Source of the DNA: Candidatus Cybelea sp. | GTDB lineage: Bacteria; Vulcanimicrobiota; Vulcanimicrobiia; Vulcanimicrobiales; Vulcanimicrobiaceae | Assembly: GCA_036489315.1 (NCBI GenBank) | Contig: DASXFZ010000010.1 | Span: forward strand, 62,001-126,000 | DNA: 64,000 nt | Direction: 5' to 3' | Shown: positions 16,790-25,403 of the stretch, piece after piece | Numbering within the stretch: position 1 is the stretch's first letter | How the letters are laid out: the number at the start of each line of letters is the position of its first letter | Notes under the pieces: generated by a model | The model's input: only the letters and a program-made list of their open reading frames with translations | Database searches by the model: none | Told to the model about the DNA's origin: nothing | Made by a program: the position numbers and the translations under genes

Positions 16790-17464
16790 ATGAGATACCT
16801 CATCGTCGGCTGCGGACGGGTCGGCTCGTCGCTTGCAAAACTTCTCGAATCTGACGGACACGAAGTCATCGTCGTCGACGAAAACGCCGCCGCATTCAAA
16901 CGTCTCGGACCAAACTTCAAGGGACACGTCGTCGTGGGAACCGGCATCGATTACGACGTCCTCAAGCGAGCGGGCGCGGCGACCGCCGACGGCTTCATCG
17001 CCGTCACCAACGGCGACAACCGTAACATCATGGCGGCCCTGATCGCCCAGCGAATGTTCAAGATCCAACGCATCGTCGCGCGCATCTACGATCCGCCGCG
17101 CGGCCAAATGTACCGCCAGCTCGGGGTGCAGACCGTCTGTCCAACGACCGTCGGCGCAAAGATGATCCGCGACACGCTCATCGGCGCGCCGTGGGAGAAT
17201 CAACTCTTCGATTTCGGGCGGCTGACGTCGCTCGCGGCCGTCGTCGGCGACGCCGACGCGGGCAAACGCATCGCCGACATCGAGGAAGAAGGCCGTATCC
17301 GCATCGCCGCCGTGCGCCGCGGTCCCAAAGAGGTGATCGTCGCCTCGGCCGAGCTCGTCCTGCAAGTAGGTGACGAGTTCAGCGCCGTCGTCGGGCCCGA
17401 TGCGATCGGCGATTTCGCCGCGCGCTTCAGCGCCACACCCGTCTTCTCGCGAGCGATCGCTTAA
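16790..17464 (+). CDS. trkA: TrkA/KtrA-type RCK potassium-channel regulatory subunit (first of pair)
   Basis: A 224-residue single-unit RCK protein: a Rossmann nucleotide site (MRYLIVGCGRVGSSLAKLL with GxGxxG and a VVDE acidic end), GTGIDYDVLKRAGAATADG, and a C-terminal TrkA_C-like half (LTSLAAVVGDADAGKRIADI ... LQVGDEFSAVVGP). These bind NAD(H)/ATP or c-di-AMP and gate a TrkH/KtrB-type K+ channel in the membrane; no such channel gene lies in the window. ATG at 16790 is chosen over TTG at 16784 because it begins exactly at MRYLIVG. It is followed after 2 nt by a second RCK gene. Confidence 0.85.
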   Translation: MRYLIVGCGRVGSSLAKLLESDGHEVIVVDENAAAFKRLGPNFKGHVVVGTGIDYDVLKRAGAATADGFIAVTNGDNRNIMAALIAQRMFKIQRIVARIYDPPRGQMYRQLGVQTVCPTTVGAKMIRDTLIGAPWENQLFDFGRLTSLAAVVGDADAGKRIADIEEEGRIRIAAVRRGPKEVIVASAELVLQVGDEFSAVVGPDAIGDFAARFSATPVFSRAIA

Positions 17465-17466
17465 GA

Positions 17467-18147
17467 GTGTTCATTCTGATCGTCGGCGGCGGTAAGGTCG
17501 GCTCGTATCTCTCGCGCGCGCTGCTCGACCAGGGCCACGAAGTCGTCGTCGTCGAGAAAGAGGAGCGCAAGGCGAGGATGCTCGAGCGCCTGATCGACCG
17601 GAAGGTTACGGTCGTGGGCGACGGCTGCGATCCGATGGTCCTCGACGCGGCCGGCGTCAACCGCGCCGACGTCGTCGTCGCCGACACGGGCGACGACGAA
17701 GACAACCTCGTCGTCGTGCTGCTCTCCAAGCGTAAATCGAAGGCGCGCTGCATTGCGCGGGTCAACAATCCCGCCAACAAGCTGATCTTCAGCTCCCTGG
17801 ATAAGGACGATCCGGTTATCGTCATCTCCTCGACGGAGTTGATCCTCGACGTACTCAACGAGCACGTCAACGCCTCGAAGTACCGCTCGATGCTCGAGAC
17901 GATGCATCTCTTTGGCAAAGGCGACATGCAGCTCGTGAAGGTCGCGATACCGGAACGCTCGCCCATCGACGGCAAGCGACTCTCCGAGATCGGGTTTCCG
18001 CACAACTCCGTCGTCGTGGCGATCGATCGCCCCGAACAGGATCTCGAGATCCCCACCGGCGACACCACGCTGCGCGCCGGCGACGCGATGATCGTCATCG
18101 TCAAGAACGGCGCGGTCGAGCGCATCCGCTCGATTATCGGCGGCTAG
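17467..18147 (+). CDS. trkA: TrkA/KtrA-type RCK potassium-channel regulatory subunit (second of pair)
   Basis: A 226-residue RCK protein starting at GTG 17467. It has the nucleotide motif FILIVGGGKVGSYLSRALL with VVVEKEE, then VVGDGCDPMVLDAAGVNRADVV and the RCK_C part (IPERSPIDGKRLSEIGFPHNSVVVAI ... LRAGDAMIVIVKNG). Sequence identity to the preceding gene is modest, so the pair may form hetero-oligomers rather than being a recent duplication. The tail overlaps the convergent small gene by 4 nt. Confidence 0.85.
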   Translation: MFILIVGGGKVGSYLSRALLDQGHEVVVVEKEERKARMLERLIDRKVTVVGDGCDPMVLDAAGVNRADVVVADTGDDEDNLVVVLLSKRKSKARCIARVNNPANKLIFSSLDKDDPVIVISSTELILDVLNEHVNASKYRSMLETMHLFGKGDMQLVKVAIPERSPIDGKRLSEIGFPHNSVVVAIDRPEQDLEIPTGDTTLRAGDAMIVIVKNGAVERIRSIIGG

Positions 18148-18368
18148 TCCTCGGCGCGCCGTACGGCCCGCCATCGCCAAATCGCAACCGCGGCAAAAAC
18201 CGCCTCAACGACTCCGAACGGCCACGCGCCCTGTAAAAAGCCGTATACGGATCCAAGCGCGCACGCGCCCGCGAAGCCGAGGATGTACCAAGGGCTGCGG
18301 CGCTCCAACGCGTACGTCACGAGCATCGCGGTAACCGCAACGAGACCGAAGAGCGTCAGCGCGTTCAA
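18144..18368 (-). CDS. Small membrane protein
   Basis: A 74-residue protein with three hydrophobic stretches (LTLFGLVAVTAMLVTYAL, WYILGFAGACALGSVYGFL, WPFGVVEAVFAAVAIW) and a basic C-terminus (RWRAVRRAED). It starts 7 nt after the response-regulator stop, in the same direction, so it may belong to that operon. I do not recognise a function. Confidence 0.6.
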   Translation of the reverse strand: MNALTLFGLVAVTAMLVTYALERRSPWYILGFAGACALGSVYGFLQGAWPFGVVEAVFAAVAIWRWRAVRRAED

Positions 18369-18375
18369 ACGCAGG

Positions 18376-19017
18376 CTAGATATAACCTTTCTTCAAAGCA
18401 ACGACCGCGGCTTGGGTGCGATCGGTGGCGGAGAGCTTCTCGAGGATGTCGCGGATGTGCCCTTTCACCGTACCAAGGCCTAGATGCAGCGTCTCGGCGA
18501 TCTCCGAGTTCGCGTGTCCATCGGCGATGAAGCGTAAGATCTCCGTCTCGCGCGGCGTCAGCGGCGAGGGGCGCAGGCCCGACGGCGCGCTCGCAGCAAA
18601 GCGCGAGAGCACGACGTGCGCGATCTTCGGGTCGAAGTAGGCACCCCCTTCGCTCGCGATGCGCACCGCGTCGACGATTCGATCGGTATCCGAACTCTTT
18701 AGGCAATAGGCATCGGCCCCGGCACCGAGCGCGGCCAGAACTTCGTCCTCGATATCGAGCATCGTCACGATGACGACGCGCGTGCCGGGCAGTTCCGTTC
18801 GCACGCGCTTCGTCAGTGTGACGCCGTCGACGTCCGGAAGGCCGATGTCGATGACGGCGACGTCGGGACGCTCCCGCAGGATCGCTTCCCATCCGCCGGC
18901 GCCGTCGGCGGCCTCGGCGACGACGTCGAACGTCGCAGCGAGCGCGGTGCGCAAACCGGCGCGCGTGAGCGCGTGATCTTCGACGATCGCGACCCGGGGG
19001 CGCGCGGTCGTCTCCAT
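18376..19017 (-). CDS. NarL/FixJ-family response regulator
   Basis: A 213-residue two-domain regulator. The receiver domain carries the acidic pair ED (residues 13-14), the phosphoacceptor D57 in VIDIGLPD, T in VTMLDIE and K in CLKSSD. A LuxR-type helix-turn-helix follows (LTPRETEILRFIADGHANSEIAETL, LGTVKGHIRDILEKLSA). Its ATG shares one base with the kinase stop, so the two are translationally coupled. The setting beside kdp suggests potassium or turgor control, but canonical KdpE is OmpR-type, so this would be a different wiring. Confidence 0.9.
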   Translation of the reverse strand: METTARPRVAIVEDHALTRAGLRTALAATFDVVAEAADGAGGWEAILRERPDVAVIDIGLPDVDGVTLTKRVRTELPGTRVVIVTMLDIEDEVLAALGAGADAYCLKSSDTDRIVDAVRIASEGGAYFDPKIAHVVLSRFAASAPSGLRPSPLTPRETEILRFIADGHANSEIAETLHLGLGTVKGHIRDILEKLSATDRTQAAVVALKKGYI

Positions 19018-20567
19018 TACTCGTCGATCGCCGGCAAGGTCATCGTGAAGGTGCTGCCCGCGGGCGAACGCGGCGCGTACTGAGCGCTGCCGCCGTGCTT
19101 TTCGGCGATGCGCCACACGATGTAGAGGCCCAAACCGCTCCCTGCGCCGGGATGGCCGCCGGCAAAACGCTGGAAGAGGCCGGCGCGCCGCTCCTCGGGG
19201 ATGCCATAGCCGTCGTCGTCGACCGTCACGGCGATCGTTGCGCCGGTTCGATGCACTCCGGTGATAACGTGGCCGCCGCGCGGCGTCGCGTCGATCGCAT
19301 TGGCGACGAGGTTCGCGATCGCGCGCCTGATCTCGTGCGGATCTCCGCGCGTCGCCAGCGGCCGCGGGCCGATCTCCGCGCGGATCTCGACGCCCTTCAC
19401 GTCGGCGACCGGCTGCAGCTCTTCGACGATTCGTAAGACCAAGTCGTCACAGAAGACGCGCTCGTTGAGCGTCGATGCTTCGCCGGCCTCATAGCGCGCA
19501 ACGAGCAACAGCGTCTCGACGATTCGCCGCTGGTCGTCGTTTGCCGCGAGCGCCGTGTGGATCACCGAACGATACCGTTCCGGCAGCTCCCCGTAGGCGC
19601 CGTTGAGCGCTTGGCTCATGGTGACGTGCGCCGCCGTCAGCGGCGTGCGCAGATCGTGGGCGAGCGCGTAGACGATATCGCGGATCACGTCGCCGCGATC
19701 GGCGAGCTCGTTCTTCTGCCGCGCGTTCTCTTCGCTCTGCTCGCCGAGCTGCGTGAAGAGCGCGGCCTGCCCGAGCGCCATCCCCGCCTGCTGAGCGAAC
19801 GCTCGCAGCGTCGGCGCGGCGTCGGCGTCGAACGGTTTGTTCAGCGCACATTCGATCAGGATATATTCGCCCGGACCGCTGGTCGCAATAGCCGTCGCGA
19901 GCGCCTGCTCGGCGCCGAGCGCATCGAGCGTTAAACGCCCGAGTGCATCGTTTTTCGTAATGACGAGCACTTCGTCGACCTCCGCGGCGTGCGCCGCCAG
20001 CGATGCAACCTCAGTGCTCAGCGCGCGCCGCTCGACGGCGATGTCGCGATCGCCCGAGGTATACGAAAGGGTCAGCGGCGCGCCGAACGACGTCTCGCGC
20101 ACGATCAAGGTCGCCTTCGTCGCCCCGAGCAATGCGACCGATTGGCGCGCGACCGCGCGCTGCACGAGCTCGAGGTTGAGCGTCTCGCGGACGCTCCCGA
20201 TCGCTTGGCGCAGCGCCTTCTCGACCTGGACTTGCCGCATGCGTCCGGCCGAAACGCCGGCTTCGCGCGCGAACTCTTGCGTCTTGACGCTGAGGTAACC
20301 GACCAAGACGAAGGACGCGGCAAGCAGAATCCGGTCGCCGATCGCGACGATGCTCCACGTGTGGCGCGCTATCGCGCCATCGTAGTATCCGGCCAGGGCG
20401 TTGGCGATCTCCGAAGCAATGACCAGCCGCGTCGTTAGCCTGCTCTGCAAGGCCAAGCTGCTAAGCGCAATCGGCGCATTGAACAGGATCGCGACGATCA
20501 GCAGCTGCGGCGTGAGCAGATCGATGATCCACGCGATCAGGAGCAGGACGTAGCAGAGGAAGGCCAC
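19017..20567 (-). CDS. Membrane sensor histidine kinase with GAF-like domain
   Basis: About 516 residues if started at GTG 20567. Hydrophobic segments fill roughly the first 100 residues (FLCYVLLLIAWIIDLLTPQL, IVAILFNAPIALSSLAL, RILLAASFVLVGYLSV). A GAF-like region follows, then the HisKA H-box ALAHDLRTPLTAAH (His near residue 304) and HATPase with NLVANAIDATPRGG, DDGYGIPEERR and GAGSGLGLYIVWRIAEKHGG. Upstream sequence in the same frame to 21044 overlaps the divergent KdpD-like gene and is composition noise. A GTG at 20639 is an alternative start overlapping that gene. It is separated from the KdpD-like sensor, whereas in standard KdpD both are one protein. Confidence 0.85.
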   Translation of the reverse strand: MAFLCYVLLLIAWIIDLLTPQLLIVAILFNAPIALSSLALQSRLTTRLVIASEIANALAGYYDGAIARHTWSIVAIGDRILLAASFVLVGYLSVKTQEFAREAGVSAGRMRQVQVEKALRQAIGSVRETLNLELVQRAVARQSVALLGATKATLIVRETSFGAPLTLSYTSGDRDIAVERRALSTEVASLAAHAAEVDEVLVITKNDALGRLTLDALGAEQALATAIATSGPGEYILIECALNKPFDADAAPTLRAFAQQAGMALGQAALFTQLGEQSEENARQKNELADRGDVIRDIVYALAHDLRTPLTAAHVTMSQALNGAYGELPERYRSVIHTALAANDDQRRIVETLLLVARYEAGEASTLNERVFCDDLVLRIVEELQPVADVKGVEIRAEIGPRPLATRGDPHEIRRAIANLVANAIDATPRGGHVITGVHRTGATIAVTVDDDGYGIPEERRAGLFQRFAGGHPGAGSGLGLYIVWRIAEKHGGSAQYAPRSPAGSTFTMTLPAIDE

Positions 20568-20628
20568 CTCCGCGCGTTTTCGGGCCTGTCGGCGGGGCCG
20601 CCTTGGCCTAGCGCGAAGGGCTGGGCCG

Positions 20629-22761
20629 ATGGATCGCACCGCACGAGCGGAGGAACTGCTGCGCGAGCTTGGGGGCCGCGCGCGCCTCGTCGTATACGTC
20701 GCGGGCGCACCCGGCGCCGGAAAAACGCGCCGCCTTTTAGAGGATGCCCGTCGCCTTGCGGCCGACGGCAAGCGCGTCTTCATCGGGTGGATCGAGACGA
20801 AGGGACGCCCCGATCTCGAGCGCATCGCCGCCGGGCTCCCGCGCGTGCCGCCGCGCCAGGTCGAGATCGGCGACCGAACCTTCGAAGACTTCGATTTTGA
20901 CGCAGCGGCGCGCGCCAAGCCCGACGTCATCGTGCTCGACGAACTCGCCCACGATAACCTCGGCGAGGCGGCGCACGCCAAGCGCTGGCAAGACGCCGTC
21001 GCGCTTCGTGAGCTCGGCATCGGCGTCATCGCCGCGTTTAACATCGCCCATCTCGAGACGGTCGCGCCGACCGCCGAAGCGCTGCTCGGTTATCCCGTGC
21101 GCGAGATCGTGCCGTTCTCGTTTTTGCAATCGGCCGACGAAGTCGTGGCACTGGACGTCTCGCCGAGTTTGCTGCAGAGTCGCGTGCGCGCCGGGAAGAT
21201 CGTCAACGAACAGGACGTCGATCGCGCGCTCAACGGCGCGTTCAAGGAGCAAAACCTGCACATGCTGCGCGAGCTGCTGCTGCGCACGGTCGATAGCCTC
21301 ACGCTCCCGGTCTTTAAAGCCGGTCGTACCTCGATGGCCGCCGCCTTCGTTTATCCCGAGGTCGACGCCGCGCCCTATCTCAAACGCACGGCCGCGATCG
21401 CCAACGCGCTCGATCTCGGCCTCGAAGTCGTTCCGATGCCGGGTGCCGGTGGGCCCGAACTCGAGCGCGTCGCGCGCGAGCTCGGCGGCGAGGTGCTGCA
21501 CGAAGGCGTCGATCCCGCAGCCTCATCCGGCGACTTCCTGCGCGCCGCACTGGTCGCACTGCCGAAGGACCGCGCAGCAACGAAGCTGACTGGGATGCCG
21601 CTCCCATACGATCTCTTCATCGTCGGCCTCGGTCAAACGTACATCGGCGAGAATCCAGCCCGGTCGCCCTACTCGCAGACCGCGGGCGATCGCCTGCGCG
21701 TCGGCTATGGGAAGCTGACCGTCTACATCGGCGCCGCCGCCGGAGCGGGCAAAACCTATGCGATGCTCGATCGCGCGCATCAGCTCAAGGCCGACGGCGT
21801 CGACGTGGTCGCCGGCTTCGTCGAGACGCATGGCCGCAGGGAGACGGCCGCCTTGCTCGATGGGCTCGAGGTCGTTGCGCCGCAGACGATCACGGAAAAC
21901 GGCATCACCTACACGGAGTTCGATCGCGCGGCCGTTATAGCGCGCAATCCGCAGGTCGCGCTGATCGACGAGCTGGCGCATACCAACGCGCCTGGCTCCG
22001 TAGCGCCGAAGCGTTTCTACGACGTGCTTGCGGTGCTTCGCGCCGGCATCGACGTAATTACCACGCTCAACATCCAGCATTTGGAAGGCCTCGGCGATAC
22101 GGTGCTCCGGCTGACGGGCACCGTCGTCCGCGAGACGCTTCCCGACGGCATCCTCTCACTCGCCGACGAGGTGATCCTCATCGACGTCACGCCGGAGACG
22201 CTGCGCCAGCGCTTACGCGAAGGAAAAATCTATCCGCTGGATCGCTGCGAAGCGGCGCTGGCGAACTTCTTCCGCACGGAGAACCTCTTCGCGCTGCGCG
22301 AGCTGGCACTACGCGAGGCGCTGCGCGCGCGCCATCGCGAACGCGTCGCGTCGCCGTTCGATCGCCTGCTGCTTTCGATCGGCTCGCGTGAAGTCGATCT
22401 GCCGATGATTTCCCGCGCCGGGCGGATCGCCGCTCGCCTTGCGATCGAGTTCACGATCGCGCACGTCGTCGGACCGCGCCAACGCATCGATCCCCAGGTC
22501 GTCGAGAGGCTCCGCTCGGAGGCACGTAAGACCAACGTCGAGTGGATCGACGAAGTGGCCGACGACGTACCAAAGCGCATCATAGAGATCGCCCGGTCCG
22601 TACCGCAAACGACGGTCGCGCTGGCCGGCACCCAGCGCCAGCCGCGCTGGCTCGGCCGCCCGTCCTTCGCGCGCCGGCTGCTCGATGCCGGCGCGTACGA
22701 GTTGCTGGTCTTGCTGCGCCCGGCAAACTCAGCACTAAGCACCGCCGCAAGCGAAGAGTAG
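20629..22761 (+). CDS. Tandem-duplicated KdpD sensor-domain protein without kinase domain
   Basis: A 710-residue cytoplasmic protein. Residues about 17-215 are one KdpD N-terminal domain: Walker A GAPGAGKT at 26-33, FIGWIETKGR, VLDELAHDN, FNIAHLETV and the tail FKEQNLHMLRELLLR. A Usp-like segment follows. Residues about 361-575 are a second, more canonical copy: GAAAGAGKT at 368-376, GFVETHGR, LIDELAHTNAPGS, TLNIQHLEGL and NFFRTENLFALRELALREAL, with another Usp-like segment to the end. The four KdpD membrane helices, GAF and kinase domains are absent. KdpD N-domains sense ATP, K+ or c-di-AMP. It is divergent from the kinase gene and its stop abuts the kdpC stop. Confidence 0.9.
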   Translation: MDRTARAEELLRELGGRARLVVYVAGAPGAGKTRRLLEDARRLAADGKRVFIGWIETKGRPDLERIAAGLPRVPPRQVEIGDRTFEDFDFDAAARAKPDVIVLDELAHDNLGEAAHAKRWQDAVALRELGIGVIAAFNIAHLETVAPTAEALLGYPVREIVPFSFLQSADEVVALDVSPSLLQSRVRAGKIVNEQDVDRALNGAFKEQNLHMLRELLLRTVDSLTLPVFKAGRTSMAAAFVYPEVDAAPYLKRTAAIANALDLGLEVVPMPGAGGPELERVARELGGEVLHEGVDPAASSGDFLRAALVALPKDRAATKLTGMPLPYDLFIVGLGQTYIGENPARSPYSQTAGDRLRVGYGKLTVYIGAAAGAGKTYAMLDRAHQLKADGVDVVAGFVETHGRRETAALLDGLEVVAPQTITENGITYTEFDRAAVIARNPQVALIDELAHTNAPGSVAPKRFYDVLAVLRAGIDVITTLNIQHLEGLGDTVLRLTGTVVRETLPDGILSLADEVILIDVTPETLRQRLREGKIYPLDRCEAALANFFRTENLFALRELALREALRARHRERVASPFDRLLLSIGSREVDLPMISRAGRIAARLAIEFTIAHVVGPRQRIDPQVVERLRSEARKTNVEWIDEVADDVPKRIIEIARSVPQTTVALAGTQRQPRWLGRPSFARRLLDAGAYELLVLLRPANSALSTAASEE

Positions 22762-23337
22762 CTAATCCGGCTTTGTTCCGTCGAGCGCGAGGTTGAGCTC
22801 GAGGACGTTGACGCGCGGCTCGCCGAGAAAGCCAAAGATTCGCCCCCGAACGTGTTGCGCAATTAGGGAATTGACCGACGATACGCTGATGCCGCGCACC
22901 TTTGCCACGCGCGGCGCCTCCCAGTACGCTGCTTGCGGGCTGATGTCGGGATCGATTCCGCTGGCGCTCGAGGTCACTAGATCGATCGGCGGCGCGCCCG
23001 CCGCGCCGGGATTCTCTTTCTCGAGCGCGGCGATCGTCGCTTTCGTGGCGTCGATGAGTTTCTTCGACGTTGGGCCGAGATTCGTGCCGCCGGTTGAGGT
23101 TGGGTCGTAGCCTTTGCCGGCCGCCGACGGACGCCCGTGGAAGTACTGCGGCTTCGTCCAGAGCTGCCCGATGATCGCCGAGCCAATGGCCTTTCCGTTG
23201 ACGGAGATCAGCGAACCGTTCGCCTGACGGGGAAAGAGCAGCTGTGCTAACAGCGTCATAACGAGCGGATAGAGCAGCCCGAAAATCACGATCGAGATGA
23301 CCGTTACGCGCAATGCTGTGGAGAGTTCTTTTATCAT
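22762..23337 (-). CDS. kdpC: Potassium-transporting ATPase subunit C
   Basis: A 191-residue single-pass subunit. The N-terminal helix (LRVTVISIVIFGLLYPLVMTLLAQLLFP) precedes ANGSLI, GSAIIGQLWTKPQYFHGRPSA and the conserved late motif TSSASGIDPDISPQAAYWEAPRVA. It stabilises the KdpFABC complex and promotes ATP binding by KdpB. It begins 8 nt after kdpB. Length matches the family (about 190). Confidence 0.95.
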   Translation of the reverse strand: MIKELSTALRVTVISIVIFGLLYPLVMTLLAQLLFPRQANGSLISVNGKAIGSAIIGQLWTKPQYFHGRPSAAGKGYDPTSTGGTNLGPTSKKLIDATKATIAALEKENPGAAGAPPIDLVTSSASGIDPDISPQAAYWEAPRVAKVRGISVSSVNSLIAQHVRGRIFGFLGEPRVNVLELNLALDGTKPD

Positions 23338-23345
23338 CGTTCGAC

Positions 23346-25403
23346 CTACGTGAGATGCAGCGCGGCGAGAATCATGTCGATGGCCTTGATGCCGATGAAC
23401 GGAACGATGATGCCGCCGAGGCCGTAGAGCACCACGTTCTCGAACAGCACGCGGTTGGCACCCTTGGGCTGGTACCGCACGCCGCGCAGTGCGAGCGGAA
23501 TCAGCGCGACGATGATGAGCGCATTGAAGATGACCGCCGAAAGGATCGCGCTCTGCGGGGTCGTCAGCCGCATGACGTTGAGGATCGCCATCGCCGGATA
23601 GGCAACCGCAAACATCGCCGGAAGAATAGCAAAATACTTCGCAACGTCGTTGGCGATCGAGAAGGTCGTCAGCGCACCGCGCGTCATCAGCAGCTGCTTG
23701 CCGATCTCGACGATCTCGATGAGCTTGGTCGGATCCGAGTCGAGGTCGACCATGTTCGCCGCTTCTTTGGCCGCCTGCGTCCCCGAGTTCATCGCGACGC
23801 CGACGTCCGATTGCGCCAGCGCCGGCGCGTCGTTCGTGCCGTCGCCGGTCATGGCGACGAGCCGCCCCGACTGCTGCTCGCGCCTGATCAGATCCATCTT
23901 CGTCTCGGGCGTCGCCTCGGCGAGAAAGTCGTCGACGCCGGCCTCCTTCGCGATCGTGGCGGCAGTCAGGGGGTTGTCGCCGGTGATCATAACCGTGCGG
24001 ATTCCCATCGCGCGCAAGCGGCCGAAGCGCTCCGTCATGTTCGGCTTGAGAATGTCTTTGAGATAGATGACGCCGATGATCAGCGTGTTGCGCGCCAAAA
24101 GCAGCGGCGTGCCGCCGCTTCGCGCAATCTGCTCGATCTGGGGCAGCAGGTCGGTCGTCGTCGAGCCCCCCGCCTCACCGATCCAAGCCAGCACCGAGTC
24201 CGGTGCCCCTTTGCGAATCTTCACGCCGTCGGAGAGATCGAGGCCGCTCATCCGCGTGTAGGCGCTGAACGGAACGAACGTCGAGCCCACCGGCGCCCCG
24301 CCGTTCGAGGAACCGGCCTGCTGTGCGAGCGCGACGATCGAGCGCCCTTCCGGCGTCTCGTCGGCGAGCGACGATAGGTAGGCGATCCGCGCCGTGTCCT
24401 TCGGATCGATCCCGGGCGCCGCAACGATCTGCACGGCCTGCCGGTTTCCCAGCGTGATCGTTCCCGTCTTGTCGAGCAGCAGCGTGTCGACGTCGCCGGC
24501 CGCCTCTACGGCGCGCCCGCTCATCGCGAGCACGTTGCGCTGCATCACGCGGTCCATCCCCGCAATGCCGATCGCCGAGAGCAGACCGCCGATCGTCGTC
24601 GGAATCAGACAGACGAGCAGTGCGATGAGCACGGTGACGCTCTGATGCAGGCCGGCGTACACCGAGAACGGGGCCAGCGTCGCGACCGCGATCAGAAAGA
24701 TGATCGTCAGCCCCGCGAGCAGGATGGAGAGGGCGATTTCGTTGGGCGTCTTCTGCCGCTGCGCCCCTTCGACGAGTCCGATCATGCGATCGAGAAAGCT
24801 TTCGCCGGGATTCGCCGTGACGCGAACGACGATGCGATCGGAGAGTACGCGCGTTCCGCCGGTGACCGCGCTGCGGTCGCCGCCCGACTCCCGAATTACC
24901 GGCGCCGACTCGCCGGTAATGGCGGATTCGTCGATTGTCGCCGCGCCCTCGAGCACGTCGCCATCGGCCGGGACGACCTCGTTGGCCTCGACGACGTAGC
25001 GGTCGCCCTTGCGCAGCTCGCTGCTCGGGACGCGCTCCTGACCGCCATCTTCCTGCAGGCGCCGCGCGTAGGTACCGGATTTAGTGCGGCGCAGAGCCTC
25101 GGCTTGGGCCTTGCCGCGGCCCTCGGCCACGGCTTCGGCGAAGTTCGCAAAGAGCACCGTGAACCACAGCCACGCCGCGATCGCGAAGTCGAAACCGACG
25201 ATTGCCGCGTGCGCCGCCAAATCGCGCACGAAGAAAATGGTCGTCGCCGCGGCCCCGACCTCGACGACGAACATCACCGGATTGCGGGCCTGCCACCGCG
25301 GATCGAGCTTTCTGAAGGAATCGGTAAGGGCGCGCGTCAGGATCCCGCGATCGAACAGCGAGAGCGCTTTCGGACGCCGTTCCAAGCGGCGCTGGCTGAG
25401 CAT
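23346..25403 (-). CDS. kdpB: Potassium-transporting ATPase subunit B (P-type ATPase)
   Basis: A 685-residue P-type ATPase that drives high-affinity K+ uptake. The phosphorylation site DKTGT is at D311, preceded by the [21 protein letters not shown] signature of KdpB; TGES ([10 protein letters not shown]), KGAPDSV and [21 protein letters not shown] are all present. About seven membrane segments. ATG shares one base with the kdpA stop. Confidence 0.97.
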   Translation of the reverse strand: MLSQRRLERRPKALSLFDRGILTRALTDSFRKLDPRWQARNPVMFVVEVGAAATTIFFVRDLAAHAAIVGFDFAIAAWLWFTVLFANFAEAVAEGRGKAQAEALRRTKSGTYARRLQEDGGQERVPSSELRKGDRYVVEANEVVPADGDVLEGAATIDESAITGESAPVIRESGGDRSAVTGGTRVLSDRIVVRVTANPGESFLDRMIGLVEGAQRQKTPNEIALSILLAGLTIIFLIAVATLAPFSVYAGLHQSVTVLIALLVCLIPTTIGGLLSAIGIAGMDRVMQRNVLAMSGRAVEAAGDVDTLLLDKTGTITLGNRQAVQIVAAPGIDPKDTARIAYLSSLADETPEGRSIVALAQQAGSSNGGAPVGSTFVPFSAYTRMSGLDLSDGVKIRKGAPDSVLAWIGEAGGSTTTDLLPQIEQIARSGGTPLLLARNTLIIGVIYLKDILKPNMTERFGRLRAMGIRTVMITGDNPLTAATIAKEAGVDDFLAEATPETKMDLIRREQQSGRLVAMTGDGTNDAPALAQSDVGVAMNSGTQAAKEAANMVDLDSDPTKLIEIVEIGKQLLMTRGALTTFSIANDVAKYFAILPAMFAVAYPAMAILNVMRLTTPQSAILSAVIFNALIIVALIPLALRGVRYQPKGANRVLFENVVLYGLGGIIVPFIGIKAIDMILAALHLT

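Noticed and set aside
20640-21044. N-terminal 135 residues of the histidine-kinase frame
   Set aside because: Ser/Arg-rich, overlaps the KdpD-like gene on the opposite strand, and the first membrane helix begins after 20567.
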